NCBI GenBank assembly: GCA_910585955.1
Contig: CAJUGC010000006.1
Span: forward strand, 65,911-129,910
Direction of reading: 5' to 3'
Length of the DNA stretch: 64,000 nucleotides
Origin: an uncultured Christensenella sp.
GTDB taxonomy: Bacteria > Bacillota > Clostridia > Christensenellales > Pumilibacteraceae
The notes under the pieces were generated by a model. The model did no database searches and was not told the DNA's origin. It was given only the letters and a program-made list of their open reading frames with translations. Position numbers and translations under genes: made by a program. Each line of letters starts with the position of its first letter. Within the stretch, counting starts at the first letter, position 1. This document shows positions 56,669 to 64,000 of this stretch, piece by piece.

Positions 56669-59503
56669 ATGTTGGAAAAAGTGAGGCAAAACAAAATAAT
56701 AAAGGGCGTCTGCGATTTCGGACGCACGCCGTGGTATATAGCGATAATCGCCGCGGTAGTTTTCCTTTCTCATGTTTTCGGTCTCGAATATATTGCGTTT
56801 TGGACGGTCGGCATAACGGCTTCTTTTATGCTCGTTATGAGCGACGACGCGACTCCTATAGTTCCTTGCGTCATGCTTGCTATGTTTTGCATTTCGAAAG
56901 AAAACGGCGCCAAGCACGATCATTCCGCAGGGATATTGACTACCACGGCGTTTTTCGTGAATGCGGGTATAATAGTCGCTCTCTTTGCGGCGGCGATAAT
57001 TTTCCATATAGTTTATTATAAAAAGTATTCGTACTTCAAGAAAAAGACCATGCTCGCTTGGGGCTTCATCGCGCTCTCTTTGGGCTTTGTCACGAACGGT
57101 TTTTTTTATAAGGACTATAATTTTCTGAATCTTCCTTACGGACTGTCGTTCGCCGTGCTGTATTACGGCGTGTATCTCGTATTCTTTCATCTCATAAAGT
57201 GGAAGAAAGGTTTTTCCATGCGTTACCTTGCTTTTACGCTCTTTGCGATGGGGCTTGTGATCGCTGCGGAAATAGGAGTATTGTGGCTTCAAAACGAGGA
57301 ACTCAGACAGACGGGTAATAAAAGTTTGGTTTGGCTCGGTTGGGGACTCAGCAACGCCATAGCCTACGTTTTTATGCTCACGATGCCGTTCGCGTTCTAT
57401 CTTGCGCACACGGAAAAATTTTCTCTCCCGTATTTTATGGGCGCAAGCGCGATGCTCGTCGCCGTAATCTTTACCTTCTCGCGCGGTTCGCTTATAGTAG
57501 CGCTTCCGATGTACGTTGCGGGGACGATTTTCTCCTGTCTGTTTGCAAGGAACAAACTTCCGTTGTGGATCTCCGCAGGCATAATTTTCGCGATCTCGGT
57601 AGTGGTAATAGTTTGCTATCGCGAGCAGCTCTACAATGTGTTGAATTTTTATATCGAAAGAGGGCTGAACGACAGCGGGCGCTTTGAGCTTTGGAAAGAA
57701 GGTTGGGAGGCGTTTTTATCCGCCCCCGTTTTCGGCGTCGGTATGTTTTACCGCTTCGGCGAAGTGCTGACGTCGTTTACCTGGTTTCACAATACGATTA
57801 TCCATTTTCTCGCGACAGGCGGAATAGTGGGGCTCGGCTCGTATATTTTCCATCGCGTGCAGACCGTTGTGATGTACTGTAAAAAACCTTCCGTAGACAG
57901 ACTTTTCGCGGGCTTTGCGATATTGTGTCTGCTCGCAAACAGTATGCTCGACGTAGCGATGAGTATCCAAAACATGGTGATGTTCTACGGCATAATCCTT
58001 GCATTTTCGGAAAAAGACTTGCTGTATCACTGCGGCAAGATCGACGCAAACGGAGAGGAAATAACCGATCCTCAAAAGCAGCTCGAAGCGGCGGCGGCGG
58101 CAAGGAACGGGCTGATTTTCGGCGAGGGAAAAAAGGTCAAAAACGTAATGCTTTCGTCGCCTTCGAGCGAGGTTTTCTCTCCGGCGTCGGAGAGCGCGGC
58201 GACCGTCAACGGCGAACTGGACAAGAGCTTTGCCGAAACGATTTCGCCCGAGAAAGTCAAACAGCCGCCCTTAAACGATAAGAGCACGAAAAAAAACATT
58301 CAAAAGTCTGCGGACAGCGTGAAAAAAGCGCGCGTTCTCTTTCCCGCTGTGGAGGCGGGACTGGGGCATATCATGCCCATGGAAAGCGTAAGAAAAGTTT
58401 TTGAAGAGAAGTACGGCGACAGAGTGGAAACAGTCGCCACGTCGTTTTATAAAGACGCGGAAAGCGAAGCGATGCGCAAGCTGGAAAGGCTGTTTGTCAG
58501 CACGGTAAATATGCAGAACAAGGTGCGCGGTTACGGCAAACTGTCCTGCCTTGCCATGAGTCTTTTCGGGCACATCTCGCTTAAAGCCATCATGGAATCT
58601 TTTGTTCGCGAATCTTATCCGGACGGCTTGAAGCGCATGACCGAGTTCGATGCCGACCTCGTGTTCTCGACGCATTGGGCTACGGCTTACTATGCCGCTC
58701 GAATCGATAAAAAGCCTATAAATGTTCAGTATTGTCCCGACACGCGCATAGACGTACTGTGGGACACGGGGGCGGACGTTACGTTTTGTCCTTCCAAAGC
58801 GGCGATAGAGCGTGCGCGAAGCAAAACCGCTTTCGAGGGCGTTAACTTTAATTATTCGCCGTTCGTCATTCGATCCAGCGCGTTCGAAACTTCGCGCGAC
58901 AAAGCGGAGCTTAGAAAGGAACTCGGACTTTGGCAGGATTGTCCCACCGTTACGCTTGCCGACGGAGGCTACGGAGCGGGACGGCTCGGAAAGACCGTGC
59001 GCGAGCTTTTGAAGTCCGAAAGAAGGCTCAATATCGTAGCTATCTGCGGTAAGAACGTCAAGCTCCATGAAAAGCTCGGGCAGGAAGTCGTCCCGGAAAA
59101 TATCAATTTCAAAAACCTGTCGTTCACGAACGATATGATCAAGTACATCGCCGCCGCAGATATATTTATGGGCAAGAGCGGCGCGAGCAGTATGGCGGAA
59201 CCGAGATTTTTCGGTGTGCCGATGATAGTCACGATGTTCGCGACTCCCATAGAGCGCGACAACGCCCGTTTCTATATCGAAGAAGTCGGTTGCGCGGAAA
59301 AACATTTCAACGTCAAGAAAGCCGTTGCGCGCGCCTATGAGCTTTTAGACAATCCCGACGAATACAATCGCCTGAAAGAAAACGCGCTTAAAGGGAGCGA
59401 ATCGAACGGCGCGGAATACGTCGCCGATATGCTCTACGAAATTCTCGTAAATAATTTCGAAACGGACGGGAACGGAAACGTAACGAGGCGTAGGATAGGT
59501 TAG
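56669..59503 (+). CDS. O-antigen-ligase/polymerase-like protein fused to a GT-B glycosyltransferase
   Basis: 944 aa with two parts. Residues 1-~450 are polytopic (about 10-12 helices) with the Wzy/WaaL loop pattern: DSGRFELWKEGWEAFLSAPV, GVGMFYRF, then WFHNTIIHFLATGGIVGLGS. A ~90-residue polar linker (~460-550) leads to a cytoplasmic GT-B domain like MurG/MGDG synthases: RVLFPAVEAGLGHIMPM at ~552, STHWATAYYAARI, and the nucleotide-sugar site FMGKSGASSMAEPRFFGVPM at ~832. The reading frame is uninterrupted, so the fusion is genuine as sequenced. It may couple sugar addition to a lipid-linked intermediate with its polymerisation or ligation. I do not know a named precedent for this fusion. Confidence 0.85.
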   Translation: MLEKVRQNKIIKGVCDFGRTPWYIAIIAAVVFLSHVFGLEYIAFWTVGITASFMLVMSDDATPIVPCVMLAMFCISKENGAKHDHSAGILTTTAFFVNAGIIVALFAAAIIFHIVYYKKYSYFKKKTMLAWGFIALSLGFVTNGFFYKDYNFLNLPYGLSFAVLYYGVYLVFFHLIKWKKGFSMRYLAFTLFAMGLVIAAEIGVLWLQNEELRQTGNKSLVWLGWGLSNAIAYVFMLTMPFAFYLAHTEKFSLPYFMGASAMLVAVIFTFSRGSLIVALPMYVAGTIFSCLFARNKLPLWISAGIIFAISVVVIVCYREQLYNVLNFYIERGLNDSGRFELWKEGWEAFLSAPVFGVGMFYRFGEVLTSFTWFHNTIIHFLATGGIVGLGSYIFHRVQTVVMYCKKPSVDRLFAGFAILCLLANSMLDVAMSIQNMVMFYGIILAFSEKDLLYHCGKIDANGEEITDPQKQLEAAAAARNGLIFGEGKKVKNVMLSSPSSEVFSPASESAATVNGELDKSFAETISPEKVKQPPLNDKSTKKNIQKSADSVKKARVLFPAVEAGLGHIMPMESVRKVFEEKYGDRVETVATSFYKDAESEAMRKLERLFVSTVNMQNKVRGYGKLSCLAMSLFGHISLKAIMESFVRESYPDGLKRMTEFDADLVFSTHWATAYYAARIDKKPINVQYCPDTRIDVLWDTGADVTFCPSKAAIERARSKTAFEGVNFNYSPFVIRSSAFETSRDKAELRKELGLWQDCPTVTLADGGYGAGRLGKTVRELLKSERRLNIVAICGKNVKLHEKLGQEVVPENINFKNLSFTNDMIKYIAAADIFMGKSGASSMAEPRFFGVPMIVTMFATPIERDNARFYIEEVGCAEKHFNVKKAVARAYELLDNPDEYNRLKENALKGSESNGAEYVADMLYEILVNNFETDGNGNVTRRRIG

Positions 59504-59567
59504 GGAAAACGAACCTTTCGCGGTATTCTCTAATATAATAGAGAAGAACTAAAAAGGGAGGTTCGGT

Positions 59568-60650
59568 ATGATTGCCGTGATTTTCGGAGGACGCTCGTGC
59601 GAACACGACGTCAGCATTGTTACGGGGCTTATGACTCTTCACAGTATCAAAAAAGCCATACCCGTATACATAGACAGAGAGGGGAAGTTTTGGTGCGGAA
59701 AAGAGCTTGAAAACGTGGATTTTTACAAGAAGTTTTCTACGCGCTCTTTGAAACGCGTGCATTTTATGCCTTCGGACAGAGGGCTGTATACGGATAAAGG
59801 AAAGAGACTCTATACGCTCGAAGCGGCGGTAGTATGCTGTCACGGCGCGTACGGCGAGGACGGCTGCTTGCAAGGTCTCTTGGAGATAAGCGGTATTCCA
59901 TATACCTGCGGCGGAGTGCTTGCGGGCGCGGCGGGAATGGATAAGATAGCGATGAAGCAACTCTTTTCGGCGGCGGGGCTTCCGTGCGTAAATTACATCG
60001 GCGTAAAGAGAGCGGACTTCGAAAGCGAAAAGTACGATTTCGTGACCGAACTGAAGTCGGATTTTTCTCTGCCGCTTATAGTTAAACCCGCAAACCTCGG
60101 CAGCAGTATCGGCATAGGTTTAGCCCGCGACTACGAAGAGCTTTTCGAAAAAATGCGCATTGCTTTCGAGTTCGACAACACCGTAATAATCGAGCAGGCT
60201 CTCGAGGACTTTATCGAAGTCAACTGTGCGGCGCTCGGAGACAGGGACGGCGTAGAAGTGTCGCTTACCGAACAGCCGACGGGTTGGAAGGAGTTTCTTT
60301 CGTACGAGGATAAATATCTTACGAAATCCAAAGACGGGGCGCGCCGCAAGATGCCTGCTCCCATAGACGAGGTAAGCCTAAAGCGCATAGAGGAGCTGAC
60401 CGTAAAGGCGTTCGACGCAGTAGACGCCACGGGAGTTGCGCGCGTGGATTTTCTCATTCGGGACGGACAGATCTACGTCAATGAAATAAATACGATTCCG
60501 GGTTCGCTTGCATACTATTTGTTCGAGGGCAAGTATACGCTCGAAACCCTTACCGAAAAGCTCATCGAGCTTGCGAAAAAACGCCGCGCCGAAAAGGACG
60601 CGCTTGTCTATACATACGGCGGCGGAATGCCGAGGCATATTAAAAAGTAG
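59568..60650 (+). CDS. ddl: D-alanine--D-alanine ligase
   Basis: 360 aa after GGGAGG. It joins two D-Ala with ATP for peptidoglycan precursors. The features are IAVIFGGRSCEHDVSIVTG, CCHGAYGEDGCLQGLLE, GMDKIAMKQLFSAAG, the ATP-grasp lysine strand PLIVKPANLGSSIGIG, and VNEINTIPGSLAYYLFE with metal ligands. The segment FLSYEDKYL keeps the Tyr typical of D-Ala-D-Ala rather than D-Ala-D-lactate ligases. It follows the glycan block by 64 nt with a TATAAT at 59534-59539 upstream. Confidence 0.95.
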   Translation: MIAVIFGGRSCEHDVSIVTGLMTLHSIKKAIPVYIDREGKFWCGKELENVDFYKKFSTRSLKRVHFMPSDRGLYTDKGKRLYTLEAAVVCCHGAYGEDGCLQGLLEISGIPYTCGGVLAGAAGMDKIAMKQLFSAAGLPCVNYIGVKRADFESEKYDFVTELKSDFSLPLIVKPANLGSSIGIGLARDYEELFEKMRIAFEFDNTVIIEQALEDFIEVNCAALGDRDGVEVSLTEQPTGWKEFLSYEDKYLTKSKDGARRKMPAPIDEVSLKRIEELTVKAFDAVDATGVARVDFLIRDGQIYVNEINTIPGSLAYYLFEGKYTLETLTEKLIELAKKRRAEKDALVYTYGGGMPRHIKK

Positions 60651-60661
60651 ACCGCTTCCGT

Positions 60662-60690
60662 TTGACTATATCCGTCTTTTATGGTACAAT
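60662..60690 (+). promoter_or_regulatory. SigA-type promoter of icd
   Basis: TTGACT (60662-60667), 17-bp spacer, TACAAT (60685-60690), 34 nt before the ATG. Confidence 0.72.
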
Positions 60691-60724
60691 AAAAAAGTAC
60701 AAATTACAACGGAGACGGACAGCC

Positions 60725-61924
60725 ATGGAAAAGATAAGCTGGAAAACCCCCATCGTCGAAATGCAAGGCGACGAAATGACCCGCATACTTTGGGATAAGA
60801 TAAAAGAAATACTTTTGAAGCCGCATTTAAAGCTCAACACCGAGTTTTACGATCTCGGACTGAACGAGCGGGAAAGGACTAAGGACGCGGTTACGACGAA
60901 AGCCGCAGAGGCGATAAAAAAGTACGGCGTCGGCGTCAAGTGCGCGACCATAACGCCCAATGTTCAGCGCGTCGAGGAATACAACCTGTCCGAGATGTGG
61001 CGCTCTCCGAACGGTACGATACGCGCCGTGCTCGACGGCACGGTATTCCGCGCGCCCATTCTCGTAAAGGGCATAACCCCTTACGTTCCCGGCTGGACGA
61101 AACCCATAACCGTTGCCCGCCATGCATACGGCGACGTGTACAGAAGTGGCGAGATTGTCGTATCCGGCAAAGCCAAAGCCGAATTAAAACTCACTTATGC
61201 GGACGGCAAGACCGAGGCAAAAACCATATTCGATTTCGACGAGGGCGGCGGAGTCGTGCAGGGAATGTACAATACGAACGCGTCGATAGAGGCTTTCGCG
61301 CGCTCGTGCTTTAACTATGCGCTCGACACAAAACAGGACTTGTGGTTTGCGACGAAAGACACGATTTCCAAGCTCTACGACGGCGCGTTCAAGGCAATTT
61401 TCGCCCGCGTGTTCGAGCAGTATAAGGAGCGGTTCGATAAACTCGGCATAAAGTACGAGTATTCGCTGATAGACGACTCCGTCGCCCGCGTAATGCGCAG
61501 CAGCGGCGGTTTTATATGGGCGCTCAAGAATTACGACGGAGACGTCATGAGCGACATGGTCGCGACGGCTTACGGCTCGCTTGCGATGATGACGTCAGTG
61601 CTCGTTTCGCCCGACGGCTGCTGCGAGTACGAGGCGGCGCACGGTACGGTCACGCGGCACTATTATAAGCATCTGAATGGCGAGACAACTTCGACGAACA
61701 GCGTCGCGACGATCTTTGCTTGGAGCGGAGCGCTCAAAAAGCGCGCGCAAACAGAGGGTAACGCGGCTCTCGAAAATTTCGCGATAAGGCTTGAGAAGGC
61801 GACGACCGACTGCATAGAAAACGGCTTCATGACGGGCGATCTCGTCGGTATCTATCACGGCGAAAAGCCTGCCGTAAAGCTCGACTCGTTCGCCTTCCTC
61901 GAAAAGATAGCCGAAAACCTTTAA
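60725..61924 (+). CDS. icd: NADP-dependent isocitrate dehydrogenase (dimeric, type II)
   Basis: 399 aa. It oxidatively decarboxylates isocitrate to 2-oxoglutarate, probably for glutamate synthesis. It belongs to the eukaryote-like subfamily: VEMQGDEMTRILWDKIKE, KCATITPNVQRVEEYNL, MWRSPNGTIRAVLDGTVFR, LIDDSVARVMRSSGGFIWAL, YDGDVMSDMVA, and AAHGTVTRHYYKH with NADP contacts. I chose the ATG at 60725 with GGAGACGG before it. The gene has its own promoter and terminator. Confidence 0.96.
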   Translation: MEKISWKTPIVEMQGDEMTRILWDKIKEILLKPHLKLNTEFYDLGLNERERTKDAVTTKAAEAIKKYGVGVKCATITPNVQRVEEYNLSEMWRSPNGTIRAVLDGTVFRAPILVKGITPYVPGWTKPITVARHAYGDVYRSGEIVVSGKAKAELKLTYADGKTEAKTIFDFDEGGGVVQGMYNTNASIEAFARSCFNYALDTKQDLWFATKDTISKLYDGAFKAIFARVFEQYKERFDKLGIKYEYSLIDDSVARVMRSSGGFIWALKNYDGDVMSDMVATAYGSLAMMTSVLVSPDGCCEYEAAHGTVTRHYYKHLNGETTSTNSVATIFAWSGALKKRAQTEGNAALENFAIRLEKATTDCIENGFMTGDLVGIYHGEKPAVKLDSFAFLEKIAENL

Positions 61925-61962
61925 AGGCAAGCGATTTCAGTCCGATACACCTGAAAATTTTA

Positions 61963-61992
61963 AACCGCACGGAGTGATCCGTGCGGTTTTTT
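61963..61992 (+). terminator. Intrinsic terminator of icd
   Basis: An 11-bp perfect stem, AACCGCACGGA / TCCGTGCGGTT, with loop GTGA and six T. Confidence 0.93.
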
Positions 61993-62045
61993 GTCGTTAA
62001 AATAATTTGACTTTTTTCGAAATAGAGCGATACAACGGCAAGTAA

Positions 62046-62062
62046 GTGACATACATTGTCAC
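62046..62062. promoter_or_regulatory. Inverted repeat upstream of the HTH gene
   Basis: GTGACA-TACAT-TGTCAC, a perfect 6-bp dyad with 5-bp spacer, followed by a TGATATTATG -10-like sequence. A possible operator for a dimeric repressor. Confidence 0.4.
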
Positions 62063-62154
62063 CCATGCTGTGATATTATGTGCGTGCAAGATGAGTCATG
62101 GGATCTCGCGCCTTGCAACCCCTTCGAAAGAAAAACAAATGATTGGAGGACACT

Positions 62155-62682
62155 ATGGAATTTTGGGTGCTTACAGCTCTTGCACTCGAGAACAAGCTCG
62201 AAGCTGCTGCGGAAAAATGTACAGAGGAGGCGGAGGAGGCTTCGCTTTCGCTCTGCGCCGATACTTTTTCGGCGTATGAAAAGGTCGTCGGTATAAACGA
62301 CAAAAAACGCCGTATCGTCAATATGAAAGTGCTTTGCGATACGATAGAAAATTCTCTCGACACGCGCGAAGCCGAACTTTTGAAAGCTTATACGCGCTTT
62401 TCGGCAAGCGAAATAGCCGAACATCTCGGTATAAACAGGCTGAGGGTTTACCGCGATATAAAACGCGCCTGTGCAAAGGCGGAAAAAGCGTTTGCCCGCA
62501 TCGGGTTCAAAAAGGCGGAAATGGAGCGGGACTACGGAGACCTCGCGCTGTTTGTCCGTACTTACAGACGTATCAAACGGCTTAAGGGCAGGGAAAGAGC
62601 AAGCTCCGAGTCTGTCGAGGTCAGCGACGGCGATAAGATATTTGCGGCCGATAAGCAAAGCGTGTCGACTCTTTTTGCATGA
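62155..62682 (+). CDS. Sigma-region-4-like HTH protein
   Basis: 175 aa from the ATG after TGGAGG; an in-frame TTG 12 nt earlier overlaps the ribosome site. Residues ~69-112 resemble sigma-70 region 4 (TREAELLKAYTRFSASEIAE, then LGINRLRVYRDIKRACAKAE). The remainder is Glu/Lys-rich and helical, with no region 2, so it cannot be a complete sigma factor. It could be a phage-type late regulator, since a terminase gene lies 0.8 kb downstream, or a host regulator; the two cannot be separated from this window. It has a dyad operator-like sequence upstream. Confidence 0.6.
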   Translation: MEFWVLTALALENKLEAAAEKCTEEAEEASLSLCADTFSAYEKVVGINDKKRRIVNMKVLCDTIENSLDTREAELLKAYTRFSASEIAEHLGINRLRVYRDIKRACAKAEKAFARIGFKKAEMERDYGDLALFVRTYRRIKRLKGRERASSESVEVSDGDKIFAADKQSVSTLFA

Positions 62683-62699
62683 TAGAATGAAGTAAAGCC

Positions 62700-62760
62700 G
62701 AGAATTGGTCGGCAAACGATTTTCAGACCGAGTTCTCGCCCTTTTTCTTTTTCGGGCGAA
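62700..62760. terminator. Possible shared terminator
   Basis: GAGAATTGGTC (62700-62710) pairs imperfectly with GACCGAGTTCTC (62726-62737), followed by CTTTTTCTTTTT on the plus strand. The right arm lies in the 3' end of the opposite gene. Confidence 0.4.
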
Positions 62761-63415
62761 GCATGAAAAGAGCGGCGAAAACGGGCAGACAAAGTACGGA
62801 AATAAGGATTATTCTAAGCGGCAGGGACATCTCGAACACGGGCTGTCCCTCTTGCGTTTCTTTGTTCCCGTCTGTTTTTTCGGGTTCTCTTTCGCCGCTG
62901 TTCGTGCCGAAACTTTCCGCATTCAAATGTGCGGAGTACGCATATCCGAACGAAACGGTTTCGCCGTTTTCGTAGCGAACGTAATACCATGTTTTGCCTG
63001 CGCCGGCAATAAGTTCGCTTCCCGAGATCGTACCGATTATTGTGCCACGGGCATTATCGGGCATTACGGCGACAATTTGCGAGCTTTTGTCGGGACGCGC
63101 GCGAAGATTTGCGGGTTGAGAATCGTTGGAGACGGTAAAACGGGCGGAAGCGTATTTTTGTTTGGGGGTAAAGTCTACGCGGGAAAGCTCGCTCGCCTTG
63201 ATATATCCGGTCGTGTCGAGATAGCTTACAAGTAGATATCCGTCGTCGCTTTCTTTTAAGACGGCTACATAGTACGAGCTCGGAAGGCGGGCGAGTTCGG
63301 TATACTTCGATCCGTCGTAAGAGTAAAGCGTCGCGCCGTTTTCCATGCACGCATATTTAACGTCGAGCGGCAAAAGCGCCAGAAACGAAATAATGATGGA
63401 GACGATTTTTAACAT
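62723..63415 (-). CDS. SH3-like membrane-anchored protein
   Basis: 230 aa from the ATG at 63415. An N-terminal hydrophobic signal or anchor (MLKIVSIIISFLALLPL) precedes two SH3-like beta segments (~30-70, YYVAVLKESDDGYLLVSYLD; ~85-145, ANLRARPDKSSQIVAVMPDN and TWYYVRYENGETVSFGY). A polar Glu/Thr linker follows, then a C-terminal membrane helix (IILISVLCLPVFAALFML) with a Lys-rich end. The SH3 domains would face the cell wall. There is no ribosome site; TATAAT (minus strand, 63428-63423) ends 7 nt before the ATG, again suggesting a leaderless mRNA, though the -35 is poor. Confidence 0.72.
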   Translation of the reverse strand: MLKIVSIIISFLALLPLDVKYACMENGATLYSYDGSKYTELARLPSSYYVAVLKESDDGYLLVSYLDTTGYIKASELSRVDFTPKQKYASARFTVSNDSQPANLRARPDKSSQIVAVMPDNARGTIIGTISGSELIAGAGKTWYYVRYENGETVSFGYAYSAHLNAESFGTNSGEREPEKTDGNKETQEGQPVFEMSLPLRIILISVLCLPVFAALFMLRPKKKKGENSV

Positions 63416-63492
63416 ACAGTCAATTATATCCCGTCGGCGCAAGAAAAAGACCGTCGGTTTTTGTCGATAGGCGGCAAAAGGAGGGAGAGGAA

Positions 63493-64000
63493 GTGGAGGA
63501 AACAGACAGAGAAAAAGCCGTCGATTTTTTAAAGCTCGGGCGCGAGATGGAAAAGCGGCGCAAGGCGGACAGGCTCGCGCGCTACAACGTCGGCGAAATC
63601 GTGCACGAAAAACAGCTCGCGTTCCATAGGTGCAAATTGCGCAACCGCTGGGTGTTCGGCGGCAACCGCAGCGGCAAAACCGAGTGCGGCGCGGTCGAAG
63701 CGGTGTGGATGCTGCGCGGCGTCCACCCGTACAGAGAAAACCGCAGGGACGTTCGCGGCTGGTCGGTGTCGCTCACGCAGAAGGTGCAGCGCGAGGTCGC
63801 GCAGGCAAAAATTCTCGAATACCTGCGCCCCGATTGGATCGAAAACATCGTTATGGACAGCGGCAAGGCAAGCTCGCCCAAGACGGGAATCATCGATACT
63901 ATCGCCGTTAAAAACGTGTTTGGCGGCATATCCACGCTGTCGTTTAAAAGCTGCGAAATGGGCAGGGAGAAGTTTCAGGGCGCGTCGCTCGACTTCGTAT
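63493..64000 (+). CDS. terL: Phage terminase large subunit, 5' part
   Basis: 169 codons to the window edge; the frame is still open. It starts with GTG after GGAGGGAGAGG. Residues ~45-65 read HEKQLAFHRCKLRNRWVFGG, continuing into Walker A GGNRSGKT (56-63), followed by VEAVWMLRGVHPYRENR and VRGWSVSLTQ. This is the N-terminal packaging ATPase of a large terminase, which pumps DNA into phage proheads. The DNA here is more GC-rich than the neighbouring host genes. It indicates a prophage or remnant continuing to the right; the Walker B and nuclease domain lie outside. Confidence 0.85.
   Translation, partial: MEETDREKAVDFLKLGREMEKRRKADRLARYNVGEIVHEKQLAFHRCKLRNRWVFGGNRSGKTECGAVEAVWMLRGVHPYRENRRDVRGWSVSLTQKVQREVAQAKILEYLRPDWIENIVMDSGKASSPKTGIIDTIAVKNVFGGISTLSFKSCEMGREKFQGASLDFV

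Noticed and set aside
1..64000. tRNA, rRNA and known riboswitch genes
   Set aside because: Intergenic regions were read for TTCGA-type T-loops with acceptor stems and for common riboswitch cores; none was convincing, although a covariance-model scan would be needed to exclude them.

Overview
The window looks like chromosome from an anaerobic, endospore-forming member of the Clostridia (Firmicutes) with roughly balanced base composition. The taxonomic inference rests on sporulation genes (spoIIE, yabP, yabQ, a SpoVB-like flippase), glycyl-radical fermentation (pflB/pflA), rubrerythrin, the NusG paralogue loaP, AGGAGG-type ribosome sites and TTGACA/TATAAT promoters. A gut relative of the Christensenellales/Borkfalkia type is plausible but is inference only. 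No rRNA, tRNA or CRISPR array was recognised.

Layout. 1-5.7 kb: small membrane proteins (DUF2752, TM2) divergent from an XRE regulator, with three copies of a CATTTTGTA word between them; a frameshifted secreted metalloprotease; a divergent amidase; fabV. 5.8-14.4 kb: an accessory island with a 1726-aa RHS/YD-repeat protein whose C-terminal tip and the following small genes become strongly AT-rich (putative toxin tip plus immunity-like genes). It ends in a duplicated gene tail that abuts a family-2 glycosyltransferase. 14.5-23.8 kb: a P-type ATPase, a GH2-like protein, pflB, pflA and galK, most of them translationally coupled. 24.4-31.5 kb: fabZ, a Vps4-like AAA ATPase, a 1220-aa anchored repeat protein, recF and loaP. 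31.5-33.4 kb: a TraX gene broken by a 20-bp tandem duplication and a degenerate ABC-ATPase-like gene. 33.6-39.7 kb: phosphohexomutase, transketolase, a YfbR-like nucleotidase and a SpoVB-like flippase. 39.9-49.6 kb: serS with a coupled membrane protein, a degenerate GH3, spoIIE, an acidic membrane protein, glucokinase and rubrerythrin. 49.6-53.5 kb: trmL, yabQ and yabP (minus strand) and tex. 53.8-62 kb: a cell-envelope glycan block (UDP-sugar dehydratase, uppP, a polymerase-glycosyltransferase fusion), then ddl and icd. 62-64 kb: a sigma-region-4-like HTH protein, an SH3-like membrane protein and the 5' part of a phage large terminase, suggesting a prophage edge.

The most unusual material is between genes. 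Four ~115-125 bp imperfect palindromes with a conserved right end and different but self-complementary arms lie just after stop codons; three are followed by a second, two-hairpin repeat. Other points for a second look are two promoters placed exactly so that transcription should start on the A of the ATG, a spoIIE promoter with a Spo0A-like box and a terminator-like hairpin touching the start codon, the O-antigen-polymerase/glycosyltransferase fusion, the four-repeat protein upstream of recF, and glycosidase-fold proteins that have lost catalytic residues.
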